Shown here piece by piece: positions 42,671 through 43,574 of a DNA stretch of 43,574 nucleotides; position 1 is the first letter of the stretch, and each line of letters starts with the position of its first letter. The translations under genes were made by a program, and so were the position numbers. The DNA is from Dysgonamonadaceae bacterium (lineage in GTDB: Bacteria > Bacteroidota > Bacteroidia > Bacteroidales > Azobacteroidaceae). The notes under the pieces were generated by a model. It saw only the letters and a program-made list of their open reading frames with translations, had not been told where the DNA came from and did not search any database. The stretch covers positions 1 through 43,574 of the forward strand of contig JAISUN010000029.1 of assembly GCA_031272085.1 (NCBI GenBank), read 5' to 3'.

Positions 42671-43189
42671 ATGAGTAAAAACGAGATACAGTGGTATGCA
42701 GCCAAGGTAAGGTATCAAATCGAAAAAAAGGTCAGAACTTACCTCGATGAAAAGGAAATAGAACATTTTATCCCTTTCCGCGACGTCGTTGTCGAACACA
42801 ACGGCCGACGGCTGAAAAAAAACCGCCCCGTCCTGCCCGGATTCATATTTTTAAAGGCAGATAAGAAAACGGCGCTCGCCGTTCCGGTAGAATCAAACCT
42901 TAAAATGTCATTTATCCGCAATCCCGAAACCGGCCTGCTGATTACGATTCCCGAAAAACAGATGCGGGACTTTATGTTTGTCCTCGACTTTTCGGAAGAT
43001 GCAATCCGCCTCGAAAACAAAGACCTCCGCCGCGGCGACCGCGTGCGCGTCATCAAAGGCGATTTCGTCGGCATCGAAGGCGAACTCGTGAGAATAAAAG
43101 GCCACAAGCGGGTTGTAGTCCGCCTCGAAGGACTGTTCTCGTTAGCCACAACTTACATACCGCCCTCATTCCTCGAAAGAATAGAATAA
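42671..43189 (+). CDS. UpxY-type NusG paralogue (transcription antiterminator)
   Basis: A 172-residue NusG-like protein: an N-terminal NGN domain (about residues 6-108, IQWYAAKVRYQIEKKVRTYL, FIPFRDVVVE, LPGFIFLKA) and a C-terminal KOW domain (about 118-160, GDRVRVIKGDFVGIEGELV). Bacteroides UpxY proteins travel with RNA polymerase and prevent early termination in the long polysaccharide operon of which they are the first gene. Here the gene is behind wza and wzc rather than first, and the next gene downstream faces the other way. The adjacent hairpins could be its targets. A related RfaH-like role is possible. Confidence 0.88.
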   Translation: MSKNEIQWYAAKVRYQIEKKVRTYLDEKEIEHFIPFRDVVVEHNGRRLKKNRPVLPGFIFLKADKKTALAVPVESNLKMSFIRNPETGLLITIPEKQMRDFMFVLDFSEDAIRLENKDLRRGDRVRVIKGDFVGIEGELVRIKGHKRVVVRLEGLFSLATTYIPPSFLERIE

Positions 43190-43217
43190 GGATTAACTAT
43201 CAGTATGTCAATAAAAT

Positions 43218-43253
43218 AGCAAAGGCTGCCTGAAAATTCAGGCAGCCTTTGCT
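43218..43253. terminator. 36-base perfect palindrome, bidirectional terminator
   Basis: AGCAAAGGCTGCCTGAA (43218-43234) and TTCAGGCAGCCTTTGCT (43237-43253) are perfect inverted repeats, 17 bp, separated by AA. It lies between the convergent upxY-like gene and the aminotransferase gene, and would stop transcription from both sides. Confidence 0.75.
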
Positions 43254-43274
43254 GTGTAAATGGCTCTGTATCAG

Positions 43275-43574
43275 TTAAACAAACTGTTTCCTTATTACTT
43301 CTATTACCCTGTTCAGTTCTTCTTCCGTCAGTATCGACCCCGAAGGCAAACAAAGTCCGCGTTCAAAGAGTTTTTCGCTCGTGCCGCCGCCGTAAAACGG
43401 GCAGTCGGCAAAGACCGGCTGCAAATGCATCGGCTTCCACAGCGGACGCGCCTCAATGTTTGCCGCTTCTAAGGCTAAACGCAGGTCTTCGCAGGTTCGT
43501 CCGCCTGTTTTTTCGGGATTGACGAGAATACTTGTCAGCCAGTAATTGGAGTAAAAATCGCCGCTCGGCTCGGT
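43275..43574 (-). CDS. DegT/DnrJ/EryC1/StrS aminotransferase, C-terminal fragment
   Basis: The frame continues past the right edge; 99 residues to the TAA (complement of 43275-43277) are in view. The visible part has SNYWLTSILV, a helix LRLALEAANIEARPLWKPMH, and YGGGTSEKLFERGLCLPSGS followed by LTEEELNRVI. These fit the C-terminal domain of PLP-dependent sugar aminotransferases (DegT family), of the type that makes amino-sugars such as bacillosamine for surface glycans. The catalytic lysine is outside the window, so the exact substrate is unknown. The context of wza, wzc and upxY fits a polysaccharide synthesis locus extending beyond the edge. Confidence 0.85.
   Translation of the reverse strand, partial: TEPSGDFYSNYWLTSILVNPEKTGGRTCEDLRLALEAANIEARPLWKPMHLQPVFADCPFYGGGTSEKLFERGLCLPSGSILTEEELNRVIEVIRKQFV

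Overview
The window looks like a chromosomal segment of a Bacteroidota bacterium, most likely order Bacteroidales. Three things point there. Promoter-like sites follow the Bacteroidetes pattern TTTG-N19/20-TAnnTTTG upstream of lepA, ilvN, tRNA-Phe, ompA and a toxin-antitoxin pair. A complete Bat (aerotolerance) operon is present, as is a surface-polysaccharide locus with an UpxY-type NusG paralogue. Coding DNA is of moderate GC and intergenic DNA is very AT-rich. Shine-Dalgarno sequences are mostly absent. No gene looks broken, and no intergenic stretch reaches 300 bases; the longest (1828-2063) holds a candidate small RNA.

Layout. 1-3919: the 3' end of a DEAD-box helicase, a secreted protein of unknown function (-), a thioredoxin-fold lipoprotein, a possible small RNA with a tRNA-like promoter, and lepA. 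3987-12286: the Bat operon (MoxR ATPase, DUF58 protein, a BatD-like membrane protein, BatA, BatB, BatC, BatD, BatE). 12291-15308: tightly packed dihydroorotase, DUF3109 and Nif3-like genes. 15410-18104: a zinc-ribbon coiled-coil protein, a NUDIX hydrolase and an unknown secreted protein. 18136-24925: a prolyl oligopeptidase lipoprotein, a metallophosphoesterase (-), a cell-wall amidase, and a minus-strand group of polyprenyl synthase, unknown protein and TatD.

25036-34546 is a branched-chain amino acid locus: ilvD, an MFS transporter, ilvB, two secreted proteins sharing an N-terminal domain, ilvN, an acyl-ACP thioesterase and ilvC. A perfect 10-bp inverted repeat overlaps the presumed ilvD promoter. 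34558-37663: a lipoprotein plus sirtuin pair (-), then a RHH/PIN toxin-antitoxin pair whose toxin gene overlaps thiL. 37683-43574: tRNA-Phe, an OmpA-family protein, a strong terminator immediately before wza, then wzc, an upxY-like gene preceded by two hairpins, a long palindromic terminator, and the 3' end of a convergent DegT-family aminotransferase gene.

The items most worth follow-up are the promoter-hairpin unit at 1901-2026, the terminator and hairpin architecture around wza/wzc/upxY, the split ilv locus with its operator-like dyad, and thiL's apparent dependence on a toxin-antitoxin promoter. All assignments come from reading motifs and context; no database search was run.
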